NCBI GenBank assembly: GCA_007134695.1
Contig: SLKI01000012.1
Coordinates: 1-64,000 of the forward strand
Length of the DNA: 64,000 nt
Direction of reading: 5' to 3'
Origin: Balneolaceae bacterium
Lineage (GTDB): Bacteria > Bacteroidota > Rhodothermia > Balneolales > Balneolaceae
The translations under genes and the position numbers were made by a program. A model generated the notes under the pieces. That model was not told the DNA's origin. It ran no database searches and was given only the letters and a program-made list of their open reading frames with translations. Positions within the stretch are counted from its first letter, which is position 1; every line of letters begins with the position of its first letter. Shown here in pieces: positions 18,815-27,379 of this stretch.

Positions 18815-18833
18815 AAAAACCGGCTCCTGCCGG
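18815..18833 (-). terminator. Rho-independent terminator of the acyl-CoA synthetase gene
   Basis: Read on the minus strand, a CCGGC-AGGA-GCCGG hairpin (18820-18833) is followed by TTTTTG. It starts 3 bp after the end of the acyl-CoA synthetase gene and separates it from convergent tnaA. Confidence 0.75.
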
Positions 18834-18836
18834 CCC

Positions 18837-20996
18837 TCAATCTATTACAGAGATCTCTCTATCTGCGACACTCCCTCTTAAATCGACGGCGACCGCACCC
18901 TTGCCCTCCTCCATCACAATAAGAGGATTGATCTCCAGGTCGACAATCTCCGGATGAGCTTCGGCCAGCCGGCCCATCCGCATCAGCATTTCGACCACCG
19001 CTTCCCGATCGGACGGAGCCTTGCCCCGCCACCCTTGCAATTTGCGCCCGGCAATGGTCTCATCGATCAACTGCTCCGCTTCCATTCGGCAGAGTGGCGC
19101 GATCGCTGTACGGGCATCCCGGTACAACTCCACTTCCGTACCCCCCGATCCAAAAACCACGACCGACCCGAACTGCGGGTCGCGACGTACACCAATAATT
19201 ACCTCCTCTCCCTCCGGGATCATCTTCTGCACCGTCATTCCTTCCAGGTCAACACCATGTTTTTCCGCTGCCTGATGGATCTCCTCCCACGCATTTTCCA
19301 GCTCTCCCTCATCGGCCAGATCCAAACGTACGCCGCCAACATCGGTTTTGTGAGTCTGTTTCCGGGAGAACAGCTTCAGGGCTACCGGCCATCCAAGCTC
19401 ATCAGCCGCATCGACCGCCTCCTTCTGAGTCTCTGCCAGCTTTTGCCTTGCAACCGGGATTCCCCAGCTCTCGGCCAGGCCGATCCAGTCTTTATTTTTA
19501 ACAGATTTTTCAGCTGCCGCTTCGTCGACCTCCAAGGCCCCCATAATCGCAGCCGCCGAACCTTTGACTCCATCCTGCCTGAACCCGTCAACTTTTGTCA
19601 TCTTCTCGGCCTTCTGCAACTCTTCGGCCCTGGCTTGCTGCATCTCCAGCCACTCTCTCCGCTCGGCCATCGCCAGAAAAACGGCCGCCGACCGCTCAGG
19701 AAACGAAACGTTCGGAACCCGGCGCTTGTGCAAAATCGTCAACGCTTCATCCACCGACGCCTTGCCCATAATCGAGGCGATCACCGGCTTTTTATGCAGG
19801 CCGGCTGTTTCGCCGACCACCTCGGCCAGGCTCTCCGGCAGAAACCAGTCCTGGGGAGCCTGAATCACCAGGACCGCATCCACCTGGTCATCCGAAAGAA
19901 GTGCTTCGAGAGCGAGTGTGTAGGTCGCAGGCCCCGAACCAGCTAACACATCCACCGGATTGTTGATGCTGGCAGCTTTCGGAAGCCGGGCTTTCAAAAA
20001 TGAGCGGGTGTTTTCCGACAGGTCGGCAAGTTCCAGCCCCGCCTTCTCCATCGCGTCAACAGCCAGAATCGCCGGTCCGCCGGCATTGGTCAGTACTGCA
20101 ATTCGCCGGCCCTTCGGAAGCGGCTGCCAGGCCAGTGCCCGAGCAAAATCAAACATCTCTTCGGTCGATCGAGCCTCCTGAATTCCGCATTTACGAAAAG
20201 CAGCACTATACGCCTCCTTACTCCCCGACAGCGCTCCCGTATGCGAAGAAACCGCCTCGGCCCCCTTGCTGCTCTGGCCGGCCTTGATCACCACAAACGG
20301 CTTCTCCTTCGTAATTGCCGAAGCTGTCTCCATGAACGCCCTTCCATCGCTGATCCCCTCGATATAGGCGGTCACCACTTTCGTCTCCCGGTCCCCGCCT
20401 ATCAACTCCACCATTTCAGTCTCGGTCACATCGATCTGGTTCCCCAGGCTCACAAGCCGCGAAAACCCGACGCCGGCACCCAGCGCCCAGTCGATCACCG
20501 CAGCCACCATCGCCCCCGACTGCGAAATAAATCCAATCTCACCCTGCTCCGGCATCCCGACCACAAACGTTGTATTGACAGGCGTGTGCGTATCGATTGT
20601 GCCGATACAGTTCGGCCCTATCATCCGGATCCCATACCTGCCGGCAATCTCCATCACTTTCTCTTCGAGCCTGCCCCCCTCCTCTCCCGTTTCGCCGAAC
20701 CCGCCGCTGACAATAATCACCTGCTTAATGGAAACCTGACCGCACTGCTCAACAACATCCGGGACCGACCGTGCAGGCACAACAATAACAGCCAAGTCTA
20801 CCTCGTCCGGCAGCTCGGCGACAGACGAATAGCAGCGCAAGCCTAGGATTTCCGAGGCGGTGTGGTGAACCGGATAGATCTCTCCCTTGAAATTGTACTT
20901 GAGCAGGTTCCGGACTACACCGTGCCCAAGTTTATGCGGGTCTCTTGAAGCTCCGATGACGGCGACGCTGGATGGGGAAAAAAAGGACTCAATCAT
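18837..20996 (-). CDS. ADP-forming acyl-CoA (acetate-CoA) synthetase, fused alpha-beta
   Basis: 719 residues. Converts an acyl-CoA + ADP + Pi to acid + CoA + ATP, conserving energy from CoA thioesters. The N-terminal CoA-binding Rossmann domain (VAVIGASRDPHKLG) is followed by succinyl-CoA-ligase-like domains with GFISQSGAM and the phospho-His loop SSHTGALSGS (His252). The C-terminal ~220 residues are an ATP-grasp beta subunit (GWPVALKLFS, KTDVGGVRL, LEINPLIV). Fusion of alpha and beta chains is common in bacteria. The gene is monocistronic, with a terminator immediately downstream. The acyl specificity is unknown; acetate or branched aryl acids from amino-acid breakdown are plausible beside tryptophanase. 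Confidence 0.92.
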   Translation of the reverse strand: MIESFFSPSSVAVIGASRDPHKLGHGVVRNLLKYNFKGEIYPVHHTASEILGLRCYSSVAELPDEVDLAVIVVPARSVPDVVEQCGQVSIKQVIIVSGGFGETGEEGGRLEEKVMEIAGRYGIRMIGPNCIGTIDTHTPVNTTFVVGMPEQGEIGFISQSGAMVAAVIDWALGAGVGFSRLVSLGNQIDVTETEMVELIGGDRETKVVTAYIEGISDGRAFMETASAITKEKPFVVIKAGQSSKGAEAVSSHTGALSGSKEAYSAAFRKCGIQEARSTEEMFDFARALAWQPLPKGRRIAVLTNAGGPAILAVDAMEKAGLELADLSENTRSFLKARLPKAASINNPVDVLAGSGPATYTLALEALLSDDQVDAVLVIQAPQDWFLPESLAEVVGETAGLHKKPVIASIMGKASVDEALTILHKRRVPNVSFPERSAAVFLAMAERREWLEMQQARAEELQKAEKMTKVDGFRQDGVKGSAAAIMGALEVDEAAAEKSVKNKDWIGLAESWGIPVARQKLAETQKEAVDAADELGWPVALKLFSRKQTHKTDVGGVRLDLADEGELENAWEEIHQAAEKHGVDLEGMTVQKMIPEGEEVIIGVRRDPQFGSVVVFGSGGTEVELYRDARTAIAPLCRMEAEQLIDETIAGRKLQGWRGKAPSDREAVVEMLMRMGRLAEAHPEIVDLEINPLIVMEEGKGAVAVDLRGSVADREISVID

Positions 20997-21208
20997 GACT
21001 CTCGATCAATTTAAAGGTTTTAAGCTCTTATTATCCTAAAATAAGAAAAATTGTCGGAATTTTATACGGATAGCCGGGACTGTTTCTCTACTTTCACCGG
21101 CCGGATACCACACTGATGGTCCGGCTTCCTTCGAGCTTGTTTCAAAACCCCTGTCGTCCAGCGCCGTACTATCCAAAACCGGCCTTGGCAGGAGCCGCAC
21201 TTGCGCGC

Positions 21209-23758
21209 TCAAAACGAGTAGGAGAGAGACAAGTGAACGTTTCGTCCGGGCCCCGGCATCGAATTTACATTCAGGTGATCCGTATAGAACCGATTCAGCA
21301 AGTTTTCAACACCCGCCTGCAATCGAACTCCATCAGCCGGAGCAAACCGGACAAAAAGATCCCAGAGCAGATATCGGTCTGTCGCGGCCTCCAGGCTATT
21401 CTGTGCGGCTATTCGGTTCTGGGCGGCAGCCCACCTCAGGCGGCCCTGTACACCAAAACGCTCACCTCGCCTCTGTAAGCTCATCTGGCCTTGCAGCGGA
21501 GGAATCATCGGAAGGGGTTCCTCCAGCTCAATATGTTCTCCAACAACCCACGATGCGGACCCTTCCGCCCGCCAACCTGGCGATAGCTGCACCCGCAGAT
21601 CCGCTTCAAACCCGGTGAGTAATGCCCGCCCCAGGTTTTCATAGCGCTTGAAAAGAGCGTCCACACGTTCTCCGGTAATGAAGTCGTTCAACCGGTTGAC
21701 CCAGACCGATAGCGAACCGTCCCAGGCGGACTCCCCGCCTTCCATAGACAAATAAAGTTCCGCCTGGCTGCTCCGCTCGGTCCCGAGCCCCGGATTTCCG
21801 TGATAGAAAAACCCGTCGAGCGGCTGATAAACGTAATAACCGTAGAGCTCCATATGCCCCGGAAGCCGGGTTCCCTCATTCAACTTGAGCCCTGCGGCAA
21901 ACCGCTCCGAAAAATTTCGTTCCAGTTCCAGGCCCAGCCGATAACCGGTCTGTTCCGGTTCGACTTCCACAAGCCCCGGGTATTCCGCCCGGAATGTTGC
22001 AACTGCACGCTCATCTCGCAACCGGTAGAAGCCCTGCTCAATCCGGCCATTCCAACCAATGATCCAGTTTTCAAATCCGAAATATCGGTAACCTGCCGAC
22101 AGGGAGACTCTGCGGTCTGTGAGATCTCCCAGGTTGAGCAGATACATCTCACTTACATCCGGATCTATATGAATCATCTTCATATCACCGAACGCCTCCA
22201 GCCGGTAGGCCTCCAGTTCAACCGATAACAGGTGTGATCCGCTGAGCAACCGTGCTTCGCTGCTGAAACCGGCTGTCAGCGTCTCTCCATACATCGGCAT
22301 ATACATATTTTGCATCACCTCCCTGGAGGCCACATCTCTTGTATAATCATCCATCCAGTGAGCCACCCGGTTTAGGTAAAGGTTGGTCTCCACCTTGCGC
22401 AGTACTCCCGAGTTCACTCGCCAGAGATGACGCAGGCCCCCGATATGTGCATCGGCTCGCCGGGTGTCCATCAATAAGGAGGGATATCCGATCCTGCCCG
22501 CAAAATCCCCGATATAGCGGAGTGTCAGTTGGTGACTCTCGTTCGGCTGAAAGAGGACAGAAGTGGTCAGATTCCCCTTTTCAAGCTCTGAACCGGTGAT
22601 AGCCAGTCCGCCGCCTGCATGGAGATTGCCACTGTTGCGATAGGTGCCGGAACTCCGGACCGCCCACTTCTCACCGCCATATCCGGCCGAACCCTGGTAG
22701 ACCTGCTGGCCCGATACGGTATGAAACCCGATCTCGCTTCGTCCGCTCCATCCCGTTGAAAGCTCCGGCCGGCGCATCACAAAATCGACTGAGCCCCCCG
22801 GCACTCCATTCATCTGAAGTTCATCCATGCCGCCGCGATTCAGTTCGATCGACTGAAGATTGTCGGTTTCGATATAAGCGGTAACCGGGTCCATCCCGTC
22901 GACACAGGCGGGAGTAACGCGCATACCGTCGAGTGTTACATCCAGCCGATGGTCTCTCATTCCCCGAACAACCGGATCCCTGGCAAAATTTGTCCGGGTC
23001 ACCAGATGAACTCCGGATGCGGCCGACAGATGATCCTCGACCGGTCTTGTTCTCTCTTCACTGTAGAGCGCAGAGAAGGGACGCCCCTGTGATCCAGCCG
23101 TAACGATCAGCTCTTCGGAAATTACCTGTGCCGGTACCAGAGACACGGTCAGCTGTTCAATGTCATTTACATTATCGACAACCAACCGTCTGGTCTGATA
23201 TCCGATATGGGTGACGACCAGTGTTATTTCAAGCTGATTGACAGCTGCTACTGGCTGGCCGACTGCAGCTGTGGTTGGTACAAATGATGTTTCGGGCTGA
23301 TCGGCAGCAGTTTTGATCGGCACAATTGTCGGTTTGCACTGTCCGATTGATGTTTTGGCCTTATCTACAGCTGATTCTGGCGATTCGGTTGCTGATTCAG
23401 ATTGTCCCATCTGCAGATCCGACCGTTTCAAACTGATTGTGAATCGGCCGTCTCTGTCGCTTATGGCACCATCACCAGATTCTGCAACAAGAATATGAGC
23501 ACCGTTAATCGGAGCACCGGTTTCTGCATCTATCACAACACCTGCGATCCGGAACTCCTGCTTGCTTTGCATCGGTTGATCTGTCCGCTTCTCCGTAACC
23601 GGGGGTTTTATCTCCTGAATTCCTGCAACTTCTGCCGACAGCAGTGAAAAGATTGCCAGTAATATTGGAAAAGTTCTCATCAGGCTATTCAACTTCAATC
23701 GCCTGTAACCGCTTTTTCGTTCTGATCCAGTCAAGATTACCTGTTTCCGTTTCATCAT
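21209..23758 (-). CDS. TonB-dependent outer-membrane receptor, probable copper uptake
   Basis: 849 residues. A long basic n-region, then a signal peptide (LLAIFSLLSAEVAG), a carboxypeptidase-regulatory-like domain (IAGVVIDAETGAPINGAHI, ending VTHIGYQTRRL), a plug domain (GMRDHRLDVTLDGMRV, GGSVDFVMRR) and a beta-barrel ending in SLSYSF. The start at 23758 is supported by a GGAG just upstream. An insertion of about 55 residues, rich in repeated A/T-x-QP elements, splits the regulatory domain. It is the third gene after a small cysteine protein and a Met/His-rich lipoprotein, a set that suggests copper import in this phylum. A terminator-like hairpin separates it from the lipoprotein gene. The substrate is inferred, not shown. 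Confidence 0.88.
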   Translation of the reverse strand: MMKRKQVILTGSERKSGYRRLKLNSLMRTFPILLAIFSLLSAEVAGIQEIKPPVTEKRTDQPMQSKQEFRIAGVVIDAETGAPINGAHILVAESGDGAISDRDGRFTISLKRSDLQMGQSESATESPESAVDKAKTSIGQCKPTIVPIKTAADQPETSFVPTTAAVGQPVAAVNQLEITLVVTHIGYQTRRLVVDNVNDIEQLTVSLVPAQVISEELIVTAGSQGRPFSALYSEERTRPVEDHLSAASGVHLVTRTNFARDPVVRGMRDHRLDVTLDGMRVTPACVDGMDPVTAYIETDNLQSIELNRGGMDELQMNGVPGGSVDFVMRRPELSTGWSGRSEIGFHTVSGQQVYQGSAGYGGEKWAVRSSGTYRNSGNLHAGGGLAITGSELEKGNLTTSVLFQPNESHQLTLRYIGDFAGRIGYPSLLMDTRRADAHIGGLRHLWRVNSGVLRKVETNLYLNRVAHWMDDYTRDVASREVMQNMYMPMYGETLTAGFSSEARLLSGSHLLSVELEAYRLEAFGDMKMIHIDPDVSEMYLLNLGDLTDRRVSLSAGYRYFGFENWIIGWNGRIEQGFYRLRDERAVATFRAEYPGLVEVEPEQTGYRLGLELERNFSERFAAGLKLNEGTRLPGHMELYGYYVYQPLDGFFYHGNPGLGTERSSQAELYLSMEGGESAWDGSLSVWVNRLNDFITGERVDALFKRYENLGRALLTGFEADLRVQLSPGWRAEGSASWVVGEHIELEEPLPMIPPLQGQMSLQRRGERFGVQGRLRWAAAQNRIAAQNSLEAATDRYLLWDLFVRFAPADGVRLQAGVENLLNRFYTDHLNVNSMPGPGRNVHLSLSYSF

Positions 23759-23769
23759 TCTCTCCGGTC

Positions 23770-23800
23770 AAAAAAATCCGGGGCCGCAAACCAGCCCCGG
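23770..23800 (-). terminator. Intra-operon terminator or attenuator
   Basis: On the minus strand GCCGGGGC...GCCCCGG (arms 23794-23800 and 23778-23784, loop 9) is followed by TTTTTTT. It lies between the lipoprotein gene and the TonB receptor start, so receptor expression may depend on readthrough or a hidden promoter. The hairpin is strong and the T-tract clear. Confidence 0.75.
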
Positions 23801-23807
23801 CATTCGT

Positions 23808-24644
23808 TTAAAATTCCAGTTCAAAAGTGTGACGACCCAGATCCACTCCGTCCAGGCCGATCTCGAATCGCAGCTCCCAGTCACCCGTCATATTGAAGTT
23901 GACTGCGCCCTCATAAAATCCGTTGCCCTGATGTGTCGGGTCCACATTGTTCGACGACCCGTGATCCATCGACGGCATCCAGGGTTCAAAACCGATATCT
24001 GCTTCGGTAACCGGAGGGAAGTTCATCATCGACTCCCTGTGATGAAGTGCCACCATCAGGTCGTTCAATCCGGTCACCGGTTCAGTCGGCTCGATCCAGG
24101 TTAGCACATAACGCTCTTCGTTTTCGGCAAGAAAGGTGATCACCCGGTTGGAATCGTCCACACCGACCTGTATGTCACCTTCCAGTGCCTCATGGCCTCT
24201 TTCTGGATCGGATACCGTCAGCTCCAGATGCCAGCTACCCATCGAACCGGATGGCATGGTGAAAATGGCCCAGGTTTCCAGCAAACCGTGAACCGGATCG
24301 CGCTCCTGACCGGACGACTGAAAAGGTGAACGGTGAGAATGTGCCTCCATATGCATCATCGGTGCAAAGCTGAACTCCGGACGTTCGATCTGCTCGCCAT
24401 CCCGATGGACCTCGAACCAGATTCTGTGATATCCGACAGTCAGAGGCCCTTCGCTATACGCCTCTACCGTAAGGCCGTTCCCGGTCAGTTCACCCAGTTT
24501 GAAAAGATCCGGTACTACGGCCAGGCCGTCGTTCTGATCATTATCGTTACTGCACGAAATTGCTGTAAATAAGTAGAAGACCGCCAGTGCGGCTGAAATA
24601 AAGTGTTGTTTTGATCTAAACATGGTCTCAATAAATTTTGTCAC
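23808..24644 (-). CDS. Met/His-rich YtkA-like lipoprotein
   Basis: 278 residues with a lipoprotein signal peptide ending in FTAISCSN (lipobox Cys about residue 31; translation may begin at the Met at 24620). Two immunoglobulin-like beta domains follow. The first has GYHRIWFEV then FAPMMHMEAHSHRSPF, the second VALHHRESMMNFPP and WMPSMDHGSSN, and it ends GDWELRFEIGLDG, typical of YtkA/FixH-like folds. The Met and His clusters look suited to Cu(I)/Cu(II) binding. It lies between the small cysteine protein and the TonB receptor in one operon, so it is probably the periplasmic or surface copper-binding partner. Copper binding is inferred. Confidence 0.8.
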   Translation of the reverse strand: MTKFIETMFRSKQHFISAALAVFYLFTAISCSNDNDQNDGLAVVPDLFKLGELTGNGLTVEAYSEGPLTVGYHRIWFEVHRDGEQIERPEFSFAPMMHMEAHSHRSPFQSSGQERDPVHGLLETWAIFTMPSGSMGSWHLELTVSDPERGHEALEGDIQVGVDDSNRVITFLAENEERYVLTWIEPTEPVTGLNDLMVALHHRESMMNFPPVTEADIGFEPWMPSMDHGSSNNVDPTHQGNGFYEGAVNFNMTGDWELRFEIGLDGVDLGRHTFELEF

Positions 24645-24677
24645 TGATTTTAAATGTGTTGTGCGGCCTGAAGCCGT

Positions 24678-24721
24678 TCGAAATGCCCCTTCCGATGATC
24701 ACCACTCGAAATGTCTCTTCC
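24678..24721. repeat. Short imperfect direct repeat
   Basis: TCGAAATGCCCCTTCC (24678-24693) and TCGAAATGTCTCTTCC (24706-24721) differ at two positions and have a 28-bp period. They lie in the 149-bp spacer between the small cysteine protein gene and the lipoprotein gene. No function is evident. Confidence 0.55.
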
Positions 24722-24793
24722 AGCCGGGAAACGTTTGAATAGTATTAGCCGGCCGGGAACCGATTGGAGATCACCCTTAAAAATGTCTGAGAT

Positions 24794-25171
24794 TCAAGAG
24801 CTTTTGGGGGGAGGTGAGTTAGAGGCAAGAATGAGGTCAACCGGCCGATCGTCAAACAGGAGATAGGGCTCTCCAGATCTTGCAGTTACAGAAGGCGCCG
24901 GTATAGAGTGGCAAAGTACACCGCCCGGATAGAATTCTGACGTAATTCCGGGGGCATCATGACGCTGCTCTTCACTCTCCGAAATTTGTGAAGTCAGATA
25001 ACAGAATCCATCACAGTCTGAATCCGGCACGTCTCTTTCGACACAAAAAAGCTCCATGATACTCTCTTTGAAGAAGTGATACTCCATCAGCGGGACAATC
25101 GGCTGAATAGCCCCAACCATAAAAGAGATAAGTAGTATGAGGGAGTAGATCCGTTTCACTTCAGCCATCAT
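24794..25171 (-). CDS. Small exported cysteine protein of a Bacteroidota family
   Basis: 125 residues with an N-terminal signal/anchor (IYSLILLISFMVGAIQP). The motifs QPIVPLMEY, ELFCVERDVPDSDC and DGFCYLTSQ are characteristic of short Bacteroidota proteins that sit at the head of copper-linked TonB-receptor operons. The cysteines at about 43, 53, 57 and 86 could bind metal. It is the first gene of the three-gene minus-strand operon and is divergent from the 602-residue gene, with two operators in between. I recognise the family by pattern only; its biochemical role is unknown. Confidence 0.7.
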   Translation of the reverse strand: MMAEVKRIYSLILLISFMVGAIQPIVPLMEYHFFKESIMELFCVERDVPDSDCDGFCYLTSQISESEEQRHDAPGITSEFYPGGVLCHSIPAPSVTARSGEPYLLFDDRPVDLILASNSPPPKSS

Positions 25172-25262
25172 GGGTCGAACGACCCTCTTGTTTATTGTCT
25201 TTCAGGTTTTTAGAAAGAGTCGAGTCGAATTTATGCATTAAAACTATAAATCAAGATAAGAA

Positions 25263-25284
25263 AAAGAGACAACTCTGTCCACTA
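25263..25284. promoter_or_regulatory. Operator 3 (half-conserved 8-6-8 site)
   Basis: AAAGAGAC - AACTCT - GTCCACTA. The core AGACAACT-C-TGTC matches operator 1 (AGACAACT-A-TGTC) at 12 of 13 positions. It lies in the 194-bp divergent region between the copper-uptake operon and the 602-residue gene, with its centre 30 bp from operator 4. Confidence 0.65.
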
Positions 25285-25292
25285 TATTTTGA

Positions 25293-25314
25293 TAAAAGAC
25301 TATTTTGTCTCTTA
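25293..25314. promoter_or_regulatory. Operator 4 (8-6-8 palindrome)
   Basis: TAAAAGAC - TATTTT - GTCTCTTA, one mismatch between the 8-bp arms. It stands 52 bp before the ATG of the 602-residue gene, and 7 bp before a TCTATCTTG box. This repeats the tandem arrangement at the Rrf2 promoter, where the operator spacing is 33 bp. Confidence 0.7.
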
Positions 25315-25321
25315 TAAATTT

Positions 25322-25330
25322 TCTATCTTG
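25322..25330 (+). promoter_or_regulatory. Candidate -7 box of the 602-residue gene
   Basis: TCTATCTTG lies 20 bp from the centre of operator 4, the same layout as TCTATATTG after operator 2 at the Rrf2 promoter. Binding at operator 4 would overlap the upstream promoter element. Prediction only. Confidence 0.4.
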
Positions 25331-25365
25331 ATTCTCCAAAATTTTCCACTTGAAACTCCCCTTTT

Positions 25366-27174
25366 ATGCGCACCAATCAGCACCTGTTTCATATCCCGGT
25401 GATGGGCACCGGGCACTCTATCGACAGCCCGATACGGGTTGCCCACCTGGGAATCAATTCAGTAATATCGGTTGTCGACGATCTTCTTTGCGAAAAAATC
25501 CGTCGGCACTACTGCAAAAAATTTGACCTGCCCTACAAGAATATTCCGCGAAGCGCAGCAGATGGCCGGGCCGAACGGATCACCGCGTATCTGAATACCG
25601 TCCGGGAGATTGTCAGACACAAATTTGACGAACTTAAACAGCAACCATTTTTCGCGAGCAGCGAGAAAGACCGCTACTTCCAGCTTCTGCCGTTCGACAA
25701 CCCCATCAAAAAGAGATATGACGCTCTCAATGCCCTCGCCGATCCGGAGGAGCGGCAGCGCCTTGCTGATCAACTGACAGAGGCGATGACGCCCGGTTCG
25801 ATCGACGTCAATATCATGGCCAAGGTGGATGCTTTACGAAACGACAATGCAAACACTCCGATGAGCCCGGAATTCAGCGATGCCAGTGCAGCGCTTCGCG
25901 GGTTTGCCAACAGCAATCTCTCCTCCGGCCTCGTTTTATCGGCCGGTTTTAATCCACGGCTTTACAGCTACCTTTCTGAATTCCAGGATTTCTACCGCGA
26001 AAAGAGCGGAGCGATCAAAAAGAAGATCATTCTCAAGGTAAGTGACTTCCGATCAGCCCTCATCCAGGGCAAATTTCTGGCAAAAAAAGGCCTTGAAGTC
26101 GCCGAATTCCGTATCGAATCGGGGCTTAACTGCGGCGGCCACGCATTTGCCTCCGACGGTCACCTGTTGCCGGTTCTGCTCGAAGAGTTTCGTGAAAAAC
26201 GGCAGATGCTTACCGATACCTTCCGGCCGCTCGTTCAAAAATTTTATGAGTCCCGGGGATGGGATTATCCGGAACTTGATGAGGAGGAGCTCCAGCCGGC
26301 CATCACCGTTCAGGGCGGCATCGGCATTTCCGGAGAGATGGAACGGCTGCTGGATGAGTATGAACTGGACGGCACTGGCTGGGGAAGTCCGTTTCTGCTG
26401 GTTCCCGAAGCGACCTGTGTGGACGAAGAAACTACAAAACTGCTCGAAAAGTCCGGCGAAGAGGACCTCTACCTGAGCGGTGTATCCCCGCTCGGCGTTC
26501 CTTTCAACAACATTCGCGGAACCGGCTCCCAGGTTCACACCCGCCGGCGAATCGAAAAGGGCAAACCCGGTTCCAAGTGCCCGAAAGGATTTCTGGTTTC
26601 CAACACCGAGTTTACCGAGAACCCGATCTGTACCGCATCCAGCGAATATCAATTGCTCAAGATCGATCAGATCCGCAACAGTGAACTGCCCGACGAAGAG
26701 AAAGAGGAAGAAACCGAAAAGGTGCTGGAGAAAACATGCCTCTGTGAAAATCTCGGAACCGGCGCCCTGATCCGACTGGGCGAACTCAAGCCGACGTACG
26801 GCCGCCAGGCGATCTGCCCGGGCCCCAATATCGCCTGGTTTAGCCGCAGTTACCCCCTCGAGGAGATGGTGGACCATATCTATGGACGGATCAAGCCGCT
26901 GGTCCCGGAAGAACGGCCGCACATGTTTGCCAAAGAGCTCTCGATGTATGTCGATTATCTGGAGTCACTGGCCGAGCAGTCCGAAGAGGACGCGGCAGAG
27001 AACCGCAAATTGCAAAAGATCAGAAAGAACCTGGAAAAAGGGATGGAGAAGTGCCTGGAGATCGCATCAAGCTTGCCTCGACGGGATGAAAACCTCGATT
27101 CGCTGCGAGAAACCGTTCAGAGAGAGCGGCAGCGGCTGGATCGGATCTTCGGAGTGGTCGCAGCCGGAGCATAA
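25366..27174 (+). CDS. Uncharacterised 602-residue cysteine-containing protein, possible NPD-like TIM barrel
   Basis: Soluble, no signal peptide. The N-terminus FHIPVMGTGHSIDSPIRVA and the middle section resemble FMN-binding nitronate-monooxygenase-like barrels. Points of resemblance are LVLSAGFNPRLY, RIESGLNCGGHA, the phosphate-loop-like TVQGGIGISGEMERLLDEY and GTGWGSPFLLVPEATC. After about residue 400 there are cysteine motifs that could ligate a metal or Fe-S cluster (SKCPKG, NPICTAS, KTCLCENLG, QAICPGPN). The C-terminus is coiled-coil-like and highly charged. The gene is monocistronic and preceded by tandem operators like those of the NO-reductase-like cluster. I cannot assign a function; a redox enzyme linked to nitrogen-oxide or iron-sulfur stress is the leading idea. 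Confidence 0.6.
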   Translation: MRTNQHLFHIPVMGTGHSIDSPIRVAHLGINSVISVVDDLLCEKIRRHYCKKFDLPYKNIPRSAADGRAERITAYLNTVREIVRHKFDELKQQPFFASSEKDRYFQLLPFDNPIKKRYDALNALADPEERQRLADQLTEAMTPGSIDVNIMAKVDALRNDNANTPMSPEFSDASAALRGFANSNLSSGLVLSAGFNPRLYSYLSEFQDFYREKSGAIKKKIILKVSDFRSALIQGKFLAKKGLEVAEFRIESGLNCGGHAFASDGHLLPVLLEEFREKRQMLTDTFRPLVQKFYESRGWDYPELDEEELQPAITVQGGIGISGEMERLLDEYELDGTGWGSPFLLVPEATCVDEETTKLLEKSGEEDLYLSGVSPLGVPFNNIRGTGSQVHTRRRIEKGKPGSKCPKGFLVSNTEFTENPICTASSEYQLLKIDQIRNSELPDEEKEEETEKVLEKTCLCENLGTGALIRLGELKPTYGRQAICPGPNIAWFSRSYPLEEMVDHIYGRIKPLVPEERPHMFAKELSMYVDYLESLAEQSEEDAAENRKLQKIRKNLEKGMEKCLEIASSLPRRDENLDSLRETVQRERQRLDRIFGVVAAGA

Positions 27175-27300
27175 TTGCAGCCCACCTGTGAGGCCAAGCT
27201 ATATTCACTTTCGGGTCAATATTTGCAGCCGGGACAAGATCGCAACCGTTGTAAAGCGCACTTTGATTTACTTGACATTTGCTCCGTATAACGGTTTGGT

Positions 27301-27359
27301 GTTTAACCGACCGGCCTTTATCTACTACAGGGAACTCAACGATTCCAGTCGGTTGAAAC
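27301..27359. repeat. Inverted repeat downstream of the 602-residue gene
   Basis: GTTTAACCGAC (27301-27311) pairs with GTCGGTTGAAAC (27348-27359), with one bulged base and a 36-nt loop. It sits in the 205-bp space between the 602-residue gene and the convergent toxin gene and may help end transcription, although there is no T-tract. Nothing else is visible in this gap. Confidence 0.45.
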
Positions 27360-27379
27360 GATTGTTAAATTTTCTGGGG

